Source of the DNA: Holophagales bacterium | GTDB lineage: Bacteria > Acidobacteriota > Thermoanaerobaculia > Multivoradales > Multivoraceae | Reading direction: 5' to 3' | Assembly: GCA_009845425.1 (NCBI GenBank) | Contig: VXZQ01000001.1 | Coordinates: 382,363-446,362 of the forward strand | DNA length: 64,000 nucleotides | Made by a program: the position numbers and the translations under genes | Notes under the pieces: model-generated | Databases searched by the model: none | Seen by the model: only the letters and a program-made list of their open reading frames with translations | Told to the model about the DNA's origin: nothing | Shown: piece by piece, positions 46,370 to 55,343 of the stretch | How the letters are laid out: every line of letters begins with the position of its first letter | Position numbering within the stretch: the first letter of the stretch is position 1

Positions 46370-47473
46370 CTAAGGCTCGAAGCGCTCGGCGTAGTTCTCG
46401 GGACCCTCCTCGCGAATGTCGCTAAGCCAGTCGCCCTCGTAGGGCCAGGCCTCGGGGTCCTCTTCGCTCGGGCCTTGCCAGAAGCGCGCGAAGGGACCCT
46501 CGGCGCCACCCTCGAGCGACCAGGCCTGGCGGCGGAAGGACCAACTGTCGGGGACCAGACGGTGCGCCTCGCGGAAGTGACGGACGGCTGCCTCGTGGTG
46601 ACCCTCGAGCTCCAGGTGGGAGGCGAGCTCGAAGTGGGCATGTCCCAGGGACACGTCGGCATCGCGCGGCCTCGACCGTTCAACGACTTCCTCCGGCGCA
46701 AGCGCGAATCGGCTTTCGGCGCCCTTCTCCACCCAGTCGCGCAGCGCAAGGTGGTACGCATCGGTGTCGGCCGGGATCTTCGCCGCTTCCTGCAGCATCT
46801 CGCCGAAGCGACCGGGAATCGGGGAACGAGACGCCATGTTCGGCGCCTTGTCCGCCGGCGGCGCGGGCGCGTTCTCCGCCGGGCGGACGATCGTTCCCGA
46901 CTCGTCGATCCAGACCGAGCTGGGGATGTTGATCACGCCGAAGACCCTGGCCAGCAGGTGATGGCGGTCGACCAGGGAGGGATGCTTCGGCTTCGCGGCC
47001 TCGATGAAGGCGCGGCAGCCCTCGGCCCCCAACGTGTCGAGACCGACCGTGACCAGTTCGAATCCCTGCGGATGAAGCTCGTCGCGCAACGCCTGCCACC
47101 CGGGCAGGTGGGCCGAACACCCTCAGTAGGGCGCCCAGGCGTAGACGACGACTTTCCGCCCGCGCAGGCTCGAGAGCCGGAACGGCTTCCCGTCGAGATC
47201 CGGCAACTCGAAGTCGGCGTCCTCGGCCGACACGATCGCCCGCGAGCCGAGCGACTCCGGGCCCAGCGCCCACACGGCGTGCTCCTCGTCGTGTACGACC
47301 GGCAGACCGATCGCCTCGGCAATGGCAGGCCCGTCGATCGGACCCGACGACGCCGGAGCACGGTCGAAGAGGGGCACGCAGGCCGCGCCCTTGCAGGCGC
47401 CCTCCGGTTTGAGAGCCCAACCCGTGCCGGCCTCGAACTCCGTCCTGGACACTGTTCTGTCTGTGAGGATCAT
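46370..47473 (-). CDS. Redoxin/TlpA-like protein with in-frame TGA at the active-site Cys (candidate selenoprotein)
   Basis: Read through the TGA at 47123-47125, this is one 367-residue protein. N-terminal segment 1-75 (GWALKPEGACKGAACVPL), then a thioredoxin fold: FELPDLDGKPFRLSSLRGRKVVVYAWAPY, residue 117 = TGA, GCSAHLPGWQALRDEL, later VINIPSSVWID with the cis-Pro and a C-terminal helical/TPR-like tail (AHFELASHLELEGHHEAAVRHF). Homologous redoxins have CGC at this position, so TGA replaces exactly the first, peroxidatic-type Cys; the next Cys (119) is intact. A hairpin with a GGGU-containing loop starts 14 bases after the TGA. Read conventionally it would be two fragments, 47123-47473 and 46370-47089. 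A nonsense mutation or read error is the alternative. Confidence 0.8.
47092..47108 (-). promoter_or_regulatory. SECIS-like hairpin downstream of the in-frame TGA
   Basis: On the coding (minus) strand CCUGCC-CGGGU-GGCAGG forms a perfect 6 bp stem with a pentaloop. The loop begins 21 nt after the UGA, within the 16-37 nt spacing usual for bacterial SECIS elements, and it contains the G/GU bases typical of SelB recognition. Not experimentally supported. Confidence 0.6.
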
Positions 47474-47538
47474 GCGGCCAGTCTAGCTTTCAGCGACCCA
47501 CACTGGGTCCGCCGGGCTGCCGCCGCAGGCGTGTGACG

Positions 47539-47585
47539 CCGGGGCTTCTGCCCCGGGAAAGAGATGCGCCGGCCGTCAGACCGGC
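47539..47585. repeat. Related hairpins, copy 6 (divergent variant)
   Basis: CCGGGGC-TTCT-GCCCCGG (47539-47556) keeps the TTCT loop but has a changed stem; a second imperfect hairpin around GCCGG...CCGGC follows (47568-47585). Located between the divergent redoxin and HtrA genes. Confidence 0.6.
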
Positions 47586-47630
47586 TCCGCTTTGGAACAA
47601 CCCCGGCCAACCGCCTGTTAGCTTTAGCCC

Positions 47631-48767
47631 ATGCCGCGTGAAGTACCAACCGGGTCAGCGAGTCGGCAGCGGCCGCGGTTTGCCGCGGTCTCCGGGTTGT
47701 TCGTCCTTGCCGTTCTTGCCTTCGTCTTCGGTTCGAGGTGGCAGGGCAGCGTCCTGCAAGCAGACAGTCGCAGCGAATCACGCCAGGTGGCGCCGGCCAG
47801 TGGGCTCCTGCCGGAGGAACGGACCACGGTCAACCTCTTCCGGCAGGCCTCGCCCTCGGTGGTGAACATCACGAGCGTGACGAATCGCCGCAACGTCTTC
47901 GCCCGACGCATCGATCGCGTCCCGGAGGGCACGGGCACCGGGTTCATCTGGGACACGAAGGGGCACGTTGTAACTAACTTCCACGTCGTGCTCCGCGGCC
48001 ACGAAAGGCTCGTCACCCTAAGCGACCAGACGACCTGGCCGGCCGAGTTCGTGGGCGGCGACCCGCACGTGGACCTGGCCGTGCTGAAGATCGACGCGCC
48101 CGCCGACAAGCTGCGGCCCATCGCGATCGGCACCTCCCGCGACCTTCAGGTCGGCCAATCGGTCATGGCCATCGGCAACCCCTTCGGTCTCGACCACACC
48201 TTGACCACCGGTGTCATCAGTGCCCTGGATCGCGAAGTGTCTTCGCTGACCAACCGCCTGATCCGCGGCGTGATTCAGACCGACGCCGCGATCAACCCCG
48301 GCAACTCCGGCGGCCCTCTGCTCGACTCGAGCGGCCGCTTGATCGGCGTCAACACGCAGATCGTCTCTTCCAGCGGCAGTTGGGGCGGAATCGGATTCGC
48401 GATCCCGGTGGACACGGTGAACTGGGTTGTCCCGGAGCTCGTCGCGCACGGCGAGGTCGAGCGGCCGCTGATCGGCGTCGAGTTGGACGATTCCCTGCTG
48501 CGGGCGCGCGGCGTGAAGGGCGCGCTGGTGACCAACGTAGTCTCCGGCTCCGGCGCCGACAAGGCGGGCATGCGGGCTAGCCGGCGCACACGTCGCGGCA
48601 TCGTCCTGGGTGATCTGATCACCGCGATCGAAGGTCGTGAGGTCGCCTCCGTGAACGACGTCCACACGATCGTGGAGGACTTCCGCGTCGGCGACGTGAT
48701 CACGGTGACCGTCGTGAGACGTGACGGTGAAGAGGACCTCGAAGTCCGGCTCACTTCGTCACGCTAG
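47631..48767 (+). CDS. HtrA/DegP-type serine protease with one PDZ domain
   Basis: 378 residues. N-terminal membrane anchor or signal (about 17-35), trypsin-like domain with the catalytic triad His118 (VVTNFHVV), Asp148 (HVDLAVLKID) and Ser226 (NPGNSGGPLLDSSGRLIGVN), then a single PDZ domain (about 280-375; GALVTNVVSGSGADKAGM, LGDLITAIEGREV). Periplasmic protein-quality-control protease of the DegS/HhoA size class. No ribosome-binding site is evident before ATG 47631, so the start could be slightly different. Confidence 0.93.
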   Translation: MPREVPTGSASRQRPRFAAVSGLFVLAVLAFVFGSRWQGSVLQADSRSESRQVAPASGLLPEERTTVNLFRQASPSVVNITSVTNRRNVFARRIDRVPEGTGTGFIWDTKGHVVTNFHVVLRGHERLVTLSDQTTWPAEFVGGDPHVDLAVLKIDAPADKLRPIAIGTSRDLQVGQSVMAIGNPFGLDHTLTTGVISALDREVSSLTNRLIRGVIQTDAAINPGNSGGPLLDSSGRLIGVNTQIVSSSGSWGGIGFAIPVDTVNWVVPELVAHGEVERPLIGVELDDSLLRARGVKGALVTNVVSGSGADKAGMRASRRTRRGIVLGDLITAIEGREVASVNDVHTIVEDFRVGDVITVTVVRRDGEEDLEVRLTSSR

Positions 48768-48811
48768 CGCCGCGAAAGCGGAGCCAGCCTAGCGGCCGCC
48801 GCGTTTCCCGC

Positions 48812-48851
48812 CCGCCTACGGCGGCAGCCGGCCAGAAGGCCGGCGCACCGG
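48812..48851 (-). repeat. GC-rich hairpin repeat, copy 7
   Basis: Small hairpin CCGCC-TAC-GGCGG (48812-48824) followed by GCCGGCC-AGAA-GGCCGGC and GCACCGG (48827-48851), between the protease and the PQQ dehydrogenase. Confidence 0.82.
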
Positions 48852-48884
48852 CAACCGTTCTTCCGCGCTAGAGTCGCACCTTCC

Positions 48885-50657
48885 GTGACTCAGCACAGCC
48901 TCTTCCCGTGGGCGGCAGTTCTTGCCACGCTCCTGACGACGGTTCCGGGGATTCCGGTCGCCGAAGCACAATCGGCGCCCGCACCGGAACGCGGCGACAT
49001 CGTCCCGGTCACGGACGCCATGCTCCAGAACCCGAGCGACGACGACTGGCTGATGTGGCGCCGGACGCTCGACGGCTGGGCCTACAGTCCGCTCGACCAG
49101 GTCACGGCCGAGAACGTCGGCAAGCTGCGCATGGTCTGGTCCCGCGGCCTGAGCGAGGGACGCCAGCAGGGGACGCCGCTCGTCTACGACGGCGTGATGT
49201 ACATGCCGAACCCCATCGACGTCATCCAGGCCATCGACGCGGTGAGCGGAGACCTCATCTGGGAGTACCGCCGGGAGCACCCGGACAACATCCTCCAGCA
49301 GGTCGGCGGTCTCGCCGCGAACAACCGCAACATCGCGATCCACGGCGGCCTGATCATCGACACCAGCGTCGACAACTTCGTCTTCGCGCTCGATGCCGTG
49401 ACGGGCGAGCTGGTCTGGGAGACGATGATCCTCGACTACAAGACGCAGCCGGCAATGCACAGCTCCGGCCCGATCATCGCCGACGGCAAGGTGATCTCGG
49501 GCCGAAGCTGCCTGCCCCGCGGCGGGCCCGACTCCTGCGTCATCGTCGCCCACGACGCGGAGACCGGCGCCGAGCTCTGGCGGCGCCGCACGGTTCCCGC
49601 TCCCGGCGAGCCGGGCGACGACACCTGGGGCGACATTCCGTTCGAGGACCGCACCCACGTCGGCACCTGGATGGTGCCGAGCTACGACCCGGGCCTGGAG
49701 CTGATCTACATCGGCACCTCGGTGACCTCGCCCGCGCCGAAGTTCCTGCTCGGCGGCAGGGATCTCAGGCACCTGTACCACAACTCGACGCTCGCGCTCG
49801 ACGCGAACACAGGCGAGATCGCCTGGCACTACCAGCATCTGAACGACCACTGGGACCTCGACCATCCCTTCGAGCGCATGCTCGTCGACACCGCCGTCGC
49901 GCCCGACAAAGGCGAAGTCGACTGGATCAACCCCCGCCTCGAACCCGGCGAGACGCGCAAGGTGATCACCGGCATCCCCGGCAAGACGGGAGTCGTCTAC
50001 ACCCTCGACCGCGAGACCGGCGAGTTCCTCTGGGCGCGGCCGACGATCCGCCAGAACGTGATCAGCACGATCGACGGCGCCACCGGCGCGGTCACCGAGA
50101 ACTCGGAAGTCGTGTTCCGGGAACTTGGCCAGGAGGCCTACGTCTGCCCCACGTACATCGGCGGCAAGGACTGGCAGGCGGGCGCCTACAGTCCGCTGAC
50201 GAACGCGATGTACGTGCCGATGCGCAACTCCTGCGCCCGGATGACGGCGACCCGCTCCGGCCGGCTCCAGATCTACGCGCTGGACGCCGAGCACCAGATC
50301 GCGCCCGGCACCGACCTGAGCGGATCCGTCCACGCCGTGTCCGCCGAGACCGGCAAGTCGCTCTGGACCTACGAGCAGCGCGCGGGCCTGATGTCCCTGT
50401 TCGTGACCGGTGGCGGCCTGGTCTTCGTCGGCGACGGCAACGGCCGGTTCCGGGCCCTGGACGATGAGACCGGCGAGAGCCTCTGGGAGATCAACCTCGG
50501 CTCGCCCGTGACCGGCTTCCCGATCACCTACGCCGTCGACGGACGCCAGTACGTCGCGGCCAGCACGGGCAACCGGTCGGCGGCCCTGCTGTCCGGACTC
50601 ACGCCGGAGCTGCGGCCCAGCTCGGGCAACAACCTGTTCGTGTTCGCGCTACCCTGA
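48885..50657 (+). CDS. PQQ-dependent dehydrogenase (quinoprotein propeller)
   Basis: 590 residues with signal peptide (VAEAQ). Eight-bladed quinoprotein repeats with tryptophan-docking motifs: GDLIWEYRRE, GELVWETMI, GAELWRRR, GEIAWHYQ, GEFLWARP, GKSLWTYEQ, GESLWEI. NDHWDLDHPFERML contains the WDxD signature of PQQ alcohol dehydrogenases. No adjacent Cys-Cys disulfide is seen and no cytochrome domain is attached. Periplasmic oxidation of an alcohol or sugar. Start GTG 48885. DUF1330 follows at 29 bases. Confidence 0.9.
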   Translation: MTQHSLFPWAAVLATLLTTVPGIPVAEAQSAPAPERGDIVPVTDAMLQNPSDDDWLMWRRTLDGWAYSPLDQVTAENVGKLRMVWSRGLSEGRQQGTPLVYDGVMYMPNPIDVIQAIDAVSGDLIWEYRREHPDNILQQVGGLAANNRNIAIHGGLIIDTSVDNFVFALDAVTGELVWETMILDYKTQPAMHSSGPIIADGKVISGRSCLPRGGPDSCVIVAHDAETGAELWRRRTVPAPGEPGDDTWGDIPFEDRTHVGTWMVPSYDPGLELIYIGTSVTSPAPKFLLGGRDLRHLYHNSTLALDANTGEIAWHYQHLNDHWDLDHPFERMLVDTAVAPDKGEVDWINPRLEPGETRKVITGIPGKTGVVYTLDRETGEFLWARPTIRQNVISTIDGATGAVTENSEVVFRELGQEAYVCPTYIGGKDWQAGAYSPLTNAMYVPMRNSCARMTATRSGRLQIYALDAEHQIAPGTDLSGSVHAVSAETGKSLWTYEQRAGLMSLFVTGGGLVFVGDGNGRFRALDDETGESLWEINLGSPVTGFPITYAVDGRQYVAASTGNRSAALLSGLTPELRPSSGNNLFVFALP

Positions 50658-50686
50658 CACTCAACCCACGGCTAGGAGGCCCCACC

Positions 50687-50974
50687 ATGGCTGGATACGC
50701 GATCATCAGTGTTCAAGTGAAAGACGAAGCCGCCTACAACAGCGCTCTCGAGCAGGTGCCGGCGGTCGTCGAGGCCCACGGCGGCCGCTACCTCGTGCGC
50801 GGCGGCGCCGCCGAGGCCATCAGGGGCGACTGGAAGCCCGACCGTCTCGTCATCGTCGAGTTCGACAGCGTCGAACAGGCCAGGAGATGGCAGGAAGGGG
50901 CCGACTTCGCCGACCTGAGAGAGAAGCTCAGCCAGGCGGCCAACACGGATGTCGTGATCGTCGAGGGCGTGTAG
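50687..50974 (+). CDS. DUF1330 family protein
   Basis: 95 residues, ferredoxin-like dimeric alpha/beta-barrel family: MAGYAIISVQVKDEAAYNSALEQVPAVVEAHGGRYLVRGG followed by DRLVIVEFDSVEQARRW. Function of DUF1330 is not established. AGGAGG lies before the ATG. Probably co-transcribed with the PQQ dehydrogenase. Confidence 0.93.
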   Translation: MAGYAIISVQVKDEAAYNSALEQVPAVVEAHGGRYLVRGGAAEAIRGDWKPDRLVIVEFDSVEQARRWQEGADFADLREKLSQAANTDVVIVEGV

Positions 50975-51009
50975 GCATTCCGGAGCAACGCGGCTCAGGC
51001 GCTCTGATG

Positions 51010-51083
51010 TGGCTGGGAGGCAGGGATTCGAACCCCGATTCTACGGTCCAGAGCCGCATGTCCTACCGTTAGACGACCTCCCA
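51010..51083 (-). tRNA. tRNA-Gln (CUG), CCA encoded
   Basis: Acceptor stem TGGGAGG/CCTCCCA, D-arm GTCTAACGGTAGGAC, anticodon stem TGCGG/CCGTA with loop CTCTGGA (anticodon CTG), T-arm GGTTCGAATCC, discriminator G and CCA in the genome. Complete cloverleaf by eye. Confidence 0.95.
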
Positions 51084-51118
51084 GCGGTAGCGGCAAGCCG
51101 GGCAGTTTAGCAGCGGCG

Positions 51119-51919
51119 CTAGGCCTTGTGCCGCGTGCCCGGCGCCGGTGGCGTTTCGGGCCCGCCGGCGAAGCACTGAGCCATCCCCATCCACTCGGTG
51201 GCGACCGGCCCCACAACCTCCAGCGACGTGTCGGCGATGTTGCGGACCTGGGTGACCACCTGGGCGAACTCGACCGCGGCGCCGGTGATCCGGTTGGTCG
51301 CTTCGTCCGCGTTCCAGGTCCAGACCTCGCCCGACGGCGCTGTCAGCGCAAGCGCCGGAACGACGCCCGGCACCTCCAGTCCGCGCACCGCGTAGGTCCA
51401 GCCGAAGGTGTTGAACCCGAGGAAGACGATGTTCCTGATCCGGTCCGTCTCGTCGCGGTCGAGCCCCAGCACGTCGAAGACCTCCTGGCCGTGGGCCCAG
51501 GTCTCCATCTGCCGCGCGGTGACCGAGCTGCGCACGCTCATCGGCGGCCCGAACCACTCCACCCTCTTCCGCGGATCGAGCCCTTCCAACCGATCGCACA
51601 TCTTCGGGTAGTACTCGCGCCAGACGTCGTAGACGGCGCGGTTGCGCTTGCCCTCGAACCACTCGTCCGTCAGCTCCCGCAGGTTGAGCCGGCCGCGACG
51701 CTCGGCCATGAACTGCCTGAAGCCGTCGAAGGCGGACTGATCGTGGTACGAGGCGTCGGCGGCGTAGTTGAAGATGTGGAGATGCGCGACGACGTCGTGG
51801 AGCGTCCACCCCTTGAACAGGGTGGCCCGCTCGAAGTCGGAGTCCGCGAGCGGGTCCAGGACCTCGGCGAGGCAATCGCACTCGTCCCGGAAATCGGCGA
51901 TCTGCTGGAAGCTGCTCAA
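51119..51919 (-). CDS. TIGR03084-like metal-binding protein (DinB/maleylpyruvate isomerase-type fold)
   Basis: 266 residues. Four-helix N-terminal domain with LFKGWTLHDVVAHLHIFNYAADAS (the WTxxDVxxHL motif of the DinB/mycothiol-dependent maleylpyruvate isomerase superfamily) and METWAHGQEVFDVLG, giving a His triad for metal. The C-terminal part LALTAPSGEVWTW resembles an SCP2-like segment. Members of this family are best known from Actinobacteria. Cytoplasmic; substrate unknown. Its start is 5 bases after the stop of the upstream secreted-protein gene. Confidence 0.85.
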   Translation of the reverse strand: MSSFQQIADFRDECDCLAEVLDPLADSDFERATLFKGWTLHDVVAHLHIFNYAADASYHDQSAFDGFRQFMAERRGRLNLRELTDEWFEGKRNRAVYDVWREYYPKMCDRLEGLDPRKRVEWFGPPMSVRSSVTARQMETWAHGQEVFDVLGLDRDETDRIRNIVFLGFNTFGWTYAVRGLEVPGVVPALALTAPSGEVWTWNADEATNRITGAAVEFAQVVTQVRNIADTSLEVVGPVATEWMGMAQCFAGGPETPPAPGTRHKA

Positions 51920-51924
51920 GGGCC

Positions 51925-53085
51925 CTACCGCTTCCCGGTTTCGAGAGCTTCCCGCTCGAGGATGCGCGCGCCGCGCATGATGCCGCCCATCGCGTAGTTA
52001 CCTTCGTGGCAGGCGTACTCGTAGAGCTTGGCGCTCGTCTGCCGCCACGGATACTCGCCGCTCCAGGGCTCGATCCAGGTCGCCGGGTCCTCGACGGTGA
52101 AGCCGTAGAGCAGGGTGTCGGGACCGAGCCGGGAGAAGCGCTCGGTGACCTTCCGCTGCGAGGACGTATCCAGGTGCTCGCGGAAGTTCGTGGTCTCGAC
52201 GACGAGCGTGTCGCCCTCCCAGTAGCCGATGGAATCCCCCATGAAGAAGGTCACCTCCGCCGGCGGATGCTCCGAGTTCAGGCGCACGATCCGCGCGTCG
52301 TGAATCTGCTCCGCCAGAACCATGAAGTGGTCCTCGGTCTGCACGATCCGCTTCGTGTTGTTGTAGAGGGAGGGCCTGGCGGGTGGTCCCGAGCGACTGC
52401 GGCTGAGGATGCAGCGTTCGGCTAGCGGCCGGAGCTCGATGTCGTCGTAGGGGCCGACCTCGCGGCCGAGCCACCAGGCGGTGCCCGTGTTCTCGTGCCG
52501 GAACGCCGCGATCCGGGCCGCCGCCTTCCCGCCGCCGTCCTCGGTCATCGCCGGCATGCGGCCGTTCTGCGGGTCGGTGATGATCGACGTCCGGAACTCC
52601 CCGTCGATCTGGAAGGCGCTGTCGCCCTGGTCGACCCAGAACCAGTTGTAGCCGCCGACCCGGCCGGCGCCGAGAGCCTCGCCCGCCTCCGGATCGTCCT
52701 CGAAGCCGAAGGCGCTGGCGCCGCCGACGGGAGGCGCGTCCCGCTCTGGACTGCTCCAGCGCCCCGCGTTCGCCGCGAACTCGGCTCGCTCGCGGGCGAT
52801 CTCCGCCGCCTGCTCCCGGGTCAGCGACAGCCGATCGCCCAGCTCCACCGGCCGCTGCAGCGGGGTCACCGTCGCCGTGTCGTAGGTGCCGGTGAAGTCC
52901 GGCCGGCCCGATGCCGTGCGCGGCTCGTCCTGCGCGGCGACGGAACCCACGACGCACGCGACGAACTCCATGACCACGACGACCGTGCCCGCGAGAACGC
53001 GGCGGGGCCAGGACCGTCTGTCTTCCCTGGTTTCCCCGGTCACGTCGTCCCCGGTCACGTCGGTCTCCTCTTCGTCCAAGGTCAT
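51925..53085 (-). CDS. Secreted protein of unknown function
   Basis: 386 residues. An N-terminal charged segment of about 28 residues, then a hydrophobic signal ending VAAQDEP, and a repeated environmental-bacterial start of the mature part ASGRPDFTGTYDTATVTPLQRP. Conserved-looking stretches include NTKRIVQTEDHFMVLAEQIHDARIVRLN, MGDSIGYWEGDTLVVETTNF and RLGPDTLLYGFTVEDPATW. I recognise this as a recurrent secreted family without assigned function. The start could also be a GTG a few codons downstream. Divergent from the FAD monooxygenase. Confidence 0.75.
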   Translation of the reverse strand: MTLDEEETDVTGDDVTGETREDRRSWPRRVLAGTVVVVMEFVACVVGSVAAQDEPRTASGRPDFTGTYDTATVTPLQRPVELGDRLSLTREQAAEIARERAEFAANAGRWSSPERDAPPVGGASAFGFEDDPEAGEALGAGRVGGYNWFWVDQGDSAFQIDGEFRTSIITDPQNGRMPAMTEDGGGKAAARIAAFRHENTGTAWWLGREVGPYDDIELRPLAERCILSRSRSGPPARPSLYNNTKRIVQTEDHFMVLAEQIHDARIVRLNSEHPPAEVTFFMGDSIGYWEGDTLVVETTNFREHLDTSSQRKVTERFSRLGPDTLLYGFTVEDPATWIEPWSGEYPWRQTSAKLYEYACHEGNYAMGGIMRGARILEREALETGKR

Positions 53086-53181
53086 GGCGCTGTGACGCGG
53101 GCGAAGCCTACCGGCTCTCTCGCGCCGGCCCCGTTTTCCGTCTGCTAGCCTGCCCCGGTTTCGGGCTCCTGGCGCCGCCTC

Positions 53182-54726
53182 GTGAGCGAGAACAAGAAGT
53201 ACGACGTACTGATCATCGGCTGCGGGCCGACGGGCGCCACGCTGGCCAACCTGCTTCGGGCGCGCGGCCGGTCGGTGGCGATCTTCGACCGCGAGCCGGA
53301 TGTCTATCCCACGCCCCGGGCGATGGTCCTCGACCCGGAGAGCTGCCGCATCTACACGTCCATGGGGATCCTCCAGAGGCTGATCCCCGAGGACGCATCG
53401 CCGTACGCGCGGAACGAGTTCGTCGACGGGAAACGCCGGCCGCTCATGACGCTCGACTTTCTGCGGGCCCGGAATCGGTTCGGGTTCCCGATGGGCGGCA
53501 TGGTGTTCCACCAGCCCGCGCTTGAGCGCCTGCTCCGCGACGACTTCGCCAAGGGCGCCGGAGTCGACGCGTTCCTCGGCTACGACGTGTGCGCGGTCGA
53601 CGGCTCGGGCGAGGCTGCGAACGTGGTCGCGACGAACCGTGACACCGGCGAGCGCCACGAGTTCACCGGACGCTACGCCGTCGGAGCTGACGGCGGCGGC
53701 AGTTTCTGCCGCTCGGCGATGGGTTCGGAGCGGGTCGAATTCGGCTACCGGCGCCAGTGGATCGTCGTCGACCTCGTCGTCCACGACCAGAAGCTCTTCG
53801 ATTCCCTTCCGGACGGCTCCGAGATCAGGTGCCGGCCCAACCGGTCCGTGGTGTACTTCAAGGGGCACCACAAGCACGTCCGTTTCGACTTCGAAGCCGG
53901 GGAGTCGCTCGCCCGGGGCTTCACCGCCGAAGACGCGCTCGAGGCAATCTCCGAGTACTTCGACCCGTCTTCGTGCGAGATCCTTCGTGTTCAGCCCTTC
54001 CTCTTCCATTGCTCGATGCCGAAGGCGTGGCGCGCCGGTCGACTGCTGCTCGCGGGAGATGCCGCCCATCAGTCGCCGCCCTTCTCCGGCCAGGGCCTCA
54101 ACATGGGCATCCGCGACGCGGTGAACCTGGCCTTCAAGTTCGAACTCCTGTTTCGGGGGCTCGCCGGACCGGCGCTTCTCGACACCTACCAGGAGGAGTG
54201 CTGGGACCACTGCGCTCGTCTGATCGAGGGCGCATCGAAGCGGGGGCGGATGATCAGCGCCTCGACTCCGCTCGCCATCCTGAACCGCAACTACTCCTTC
54301 TTTCGCGGTCGCAGGAAGAGAAGGACCGGGTTCTCCCTGATGCGGCGCATGACCAACCGGCAGCCCTACCAACGGGGGCTGATCGGAAGCTCGGAGGCCT
54401 CCGGGGGACGCATGATCAGGCCCCGCGTGACGACCGCCGGCGACGAAACCTGGCTCGACGACCTGTTGGGTCCGGAGTTCTCCCTCGTTACGAGCTCTCC
54501 GACCGCCGGCGCCGACATGGACTGGTTCAGGGACATCCTCGGCGGCATCGTCCTCCAGCTCGGGCGCGACCTGTCCGACGCGAACGGCGAACTCACCCGC
54601 TGGCTTGGCCGGAACGACGCGTCGAGCGTGTTGATTCGCCCCGACCGCTACGTCTTCGAGACGGGCGACGACGGCGCCAGCCTCTGCCGGTCCCTCAGGC
54701 GAAAGCTCGAGGCGTTTCAGAACTGA
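53182..54726 (+). CDS. FAD-dependent aromatic-ring monooxygenase (MhpA-like)
   Basis: 514 residues. N-terminal FAD motif VLIIGCGPTGATLANLLRARG, the middle segment HQPALERLLRDDF, and the second FAD motif LLAGDAAHQSPPFSGQGLNMGIRDAVNLAFK. A C-terminal thioredoxin-like remnant ends SSVLIRPDRYVFETG. Group A flavoprotein hydroxylase, closest in type to 3-(3-hydroxyphenyl)propionate hydroxylases; the ring substrate is not known. Starts at GTG 53182. Upstream of a molybdenum hydroxylase pair, which suggests aromatic or heterocycle oxidation. Confidence 0.9.
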   Translation: MSENKKYDVLIIGCGPTGATLANLLRARGRSVAIFDREPDVYPTPRAMVLDPESCRIYTSMGILQRLIPEDASPYARNEFVDGKRRPLMTLDFLRARNRFGFPMGGMVFHQPALERLLRDDFAKGAGVDAFLGYDVCAVDGSGEAANVVATNRDTGERHEFTGRYAVGADGGGSFCRSAMGSERVEFGYRRQWIVVDLVVHDQKLFDSLPDGSEIRCRPNRSVVYFKGHHKHVRFDFEAGESLARGFTAEDALEAISEYFDPSSCEILRVQPFLFHCSMPKAWRAGRLLLAGDAAHQSPPFSGQGLNMGIRDAVNLAFKFELLFRGLAGPALLDTYQEECWDHCARLIEGASKRGRMISASTPLAILNRNYSFFRGRRKRRTGFSLMRRMTNRQPYQRGLIGSSEASGGRMIRPRVTTAGDETWLDDLLGPEFSLVTSSPTAGADMDWFRDILGGIVLQLGRDLSDANGELTRWLGRNDASSVLIRPDRYVFETGDDGASLCRSLRRKLEAFQN

Positions 54727-54830
54727 GCGCTACCTGGCGGGCGAGGCCTTGACCTCTCTCCGCGTTTCATTCACTGTATGACCAGCCAGTAAGTCGCCGC
54801 CCCGCAACGGCCCTCGAGGAGAATGAACTC

Positions 54831-55343
54831 ATGGCGATCGCCTTCACGCTGAACGGCAAGTCGACGACGGTCGACGCGCCGCCGGAGATGCCCCTGCTCT
54901 GGGTACTCCGCGACGAACTCGACCTCAAGGGCACCAAGTTCGGCTGCGGCCGGTCCTTCTGCGGGGCCTGCACCGTGCACGTCGACGGCGAGCCGGAGCG
55001 CAGTTGCCGTATGCCGGTCTCGCGCGCCGAGGGCAAGGAGATCACGACGATCGAGGGCCTGTCCGAGGACGGCGCCCATCCGGTGCAGCTCGCCTGGCAG
55101 GAGATCGACGTACCGCAGTGCGGCTACTGCCAAGCCGGCCAGATCATGTCGGCTTCGGCGCTCCTGTCGAGCAACCCGGCGCCGACCGACGGCGACATCG
55201 ACGAGGCGATGAGCGGCAACATCTGCCGCTGCGCGACCTACAACCGCATCAGGGCGGCCATCCACCGCGCCGCGGACATCGCCCAGGCTCCATCGGCCAC
55301 CAGCCACGAGACGGCCACGGGAGCGGGAGGGAGTGAGGCATGA
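54831..55343 (+). CDS. Molybdenum hydroxylase small subunit, 2x[2Fe-2S] (IorA-like)
   Basis: 170 residues. N-terminal plant-type [2Fe-2S] cluster [16 protein letters not shown] plus SC in [11 protein letters not shown], and a C-terminal [2Fe-2S] helical domain QCGYCQAGQ...[12 protein letters not shown]. Shuttles electrons from the Mo cofactor of the large subunit. GAGGAG lies before ATG. Overlaps the large subunit by ATGA (55340-55343). Confidence 0.93.
   Translation: MAIAFTLNGKSTTVDAPPEMPLLWVLRDELDLKGTKFGCGRSFCGACTVHVDGEPERSCRMPVSRAEGKEITTIEGLSEDGAHPVQLAWQEIDVPQCGYCQAGQIMSASALLSSNPAPTDGDIDEAMSGNICRCATYNRIRAAIHRAADIAQAPSATSHETATGAGGSEA

Noticed and set aside
46370..47473. Interpretation as two separate small genes (47123-47473 and 46370-47089)
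   Set aside because: Both pieces lie in the same frame, form one continuous thioredoxin fold and are split only by a TGA at the active-site Cys; the downstream piece has no start before the fold resumes.
50887..51072. Open frame ending GGRDSNPDSTVQSRMSYR
   Set aside because: A well-known false protein produced by translating across a tRNA gene, here the complement of tRNA-Gln.
54727..54830. Possible attachment site or riboswitch before the Mo-hydroxylase genes
   Set aside because: Only a short gap with a ribosome-binding site; no conserved structured element recognised.
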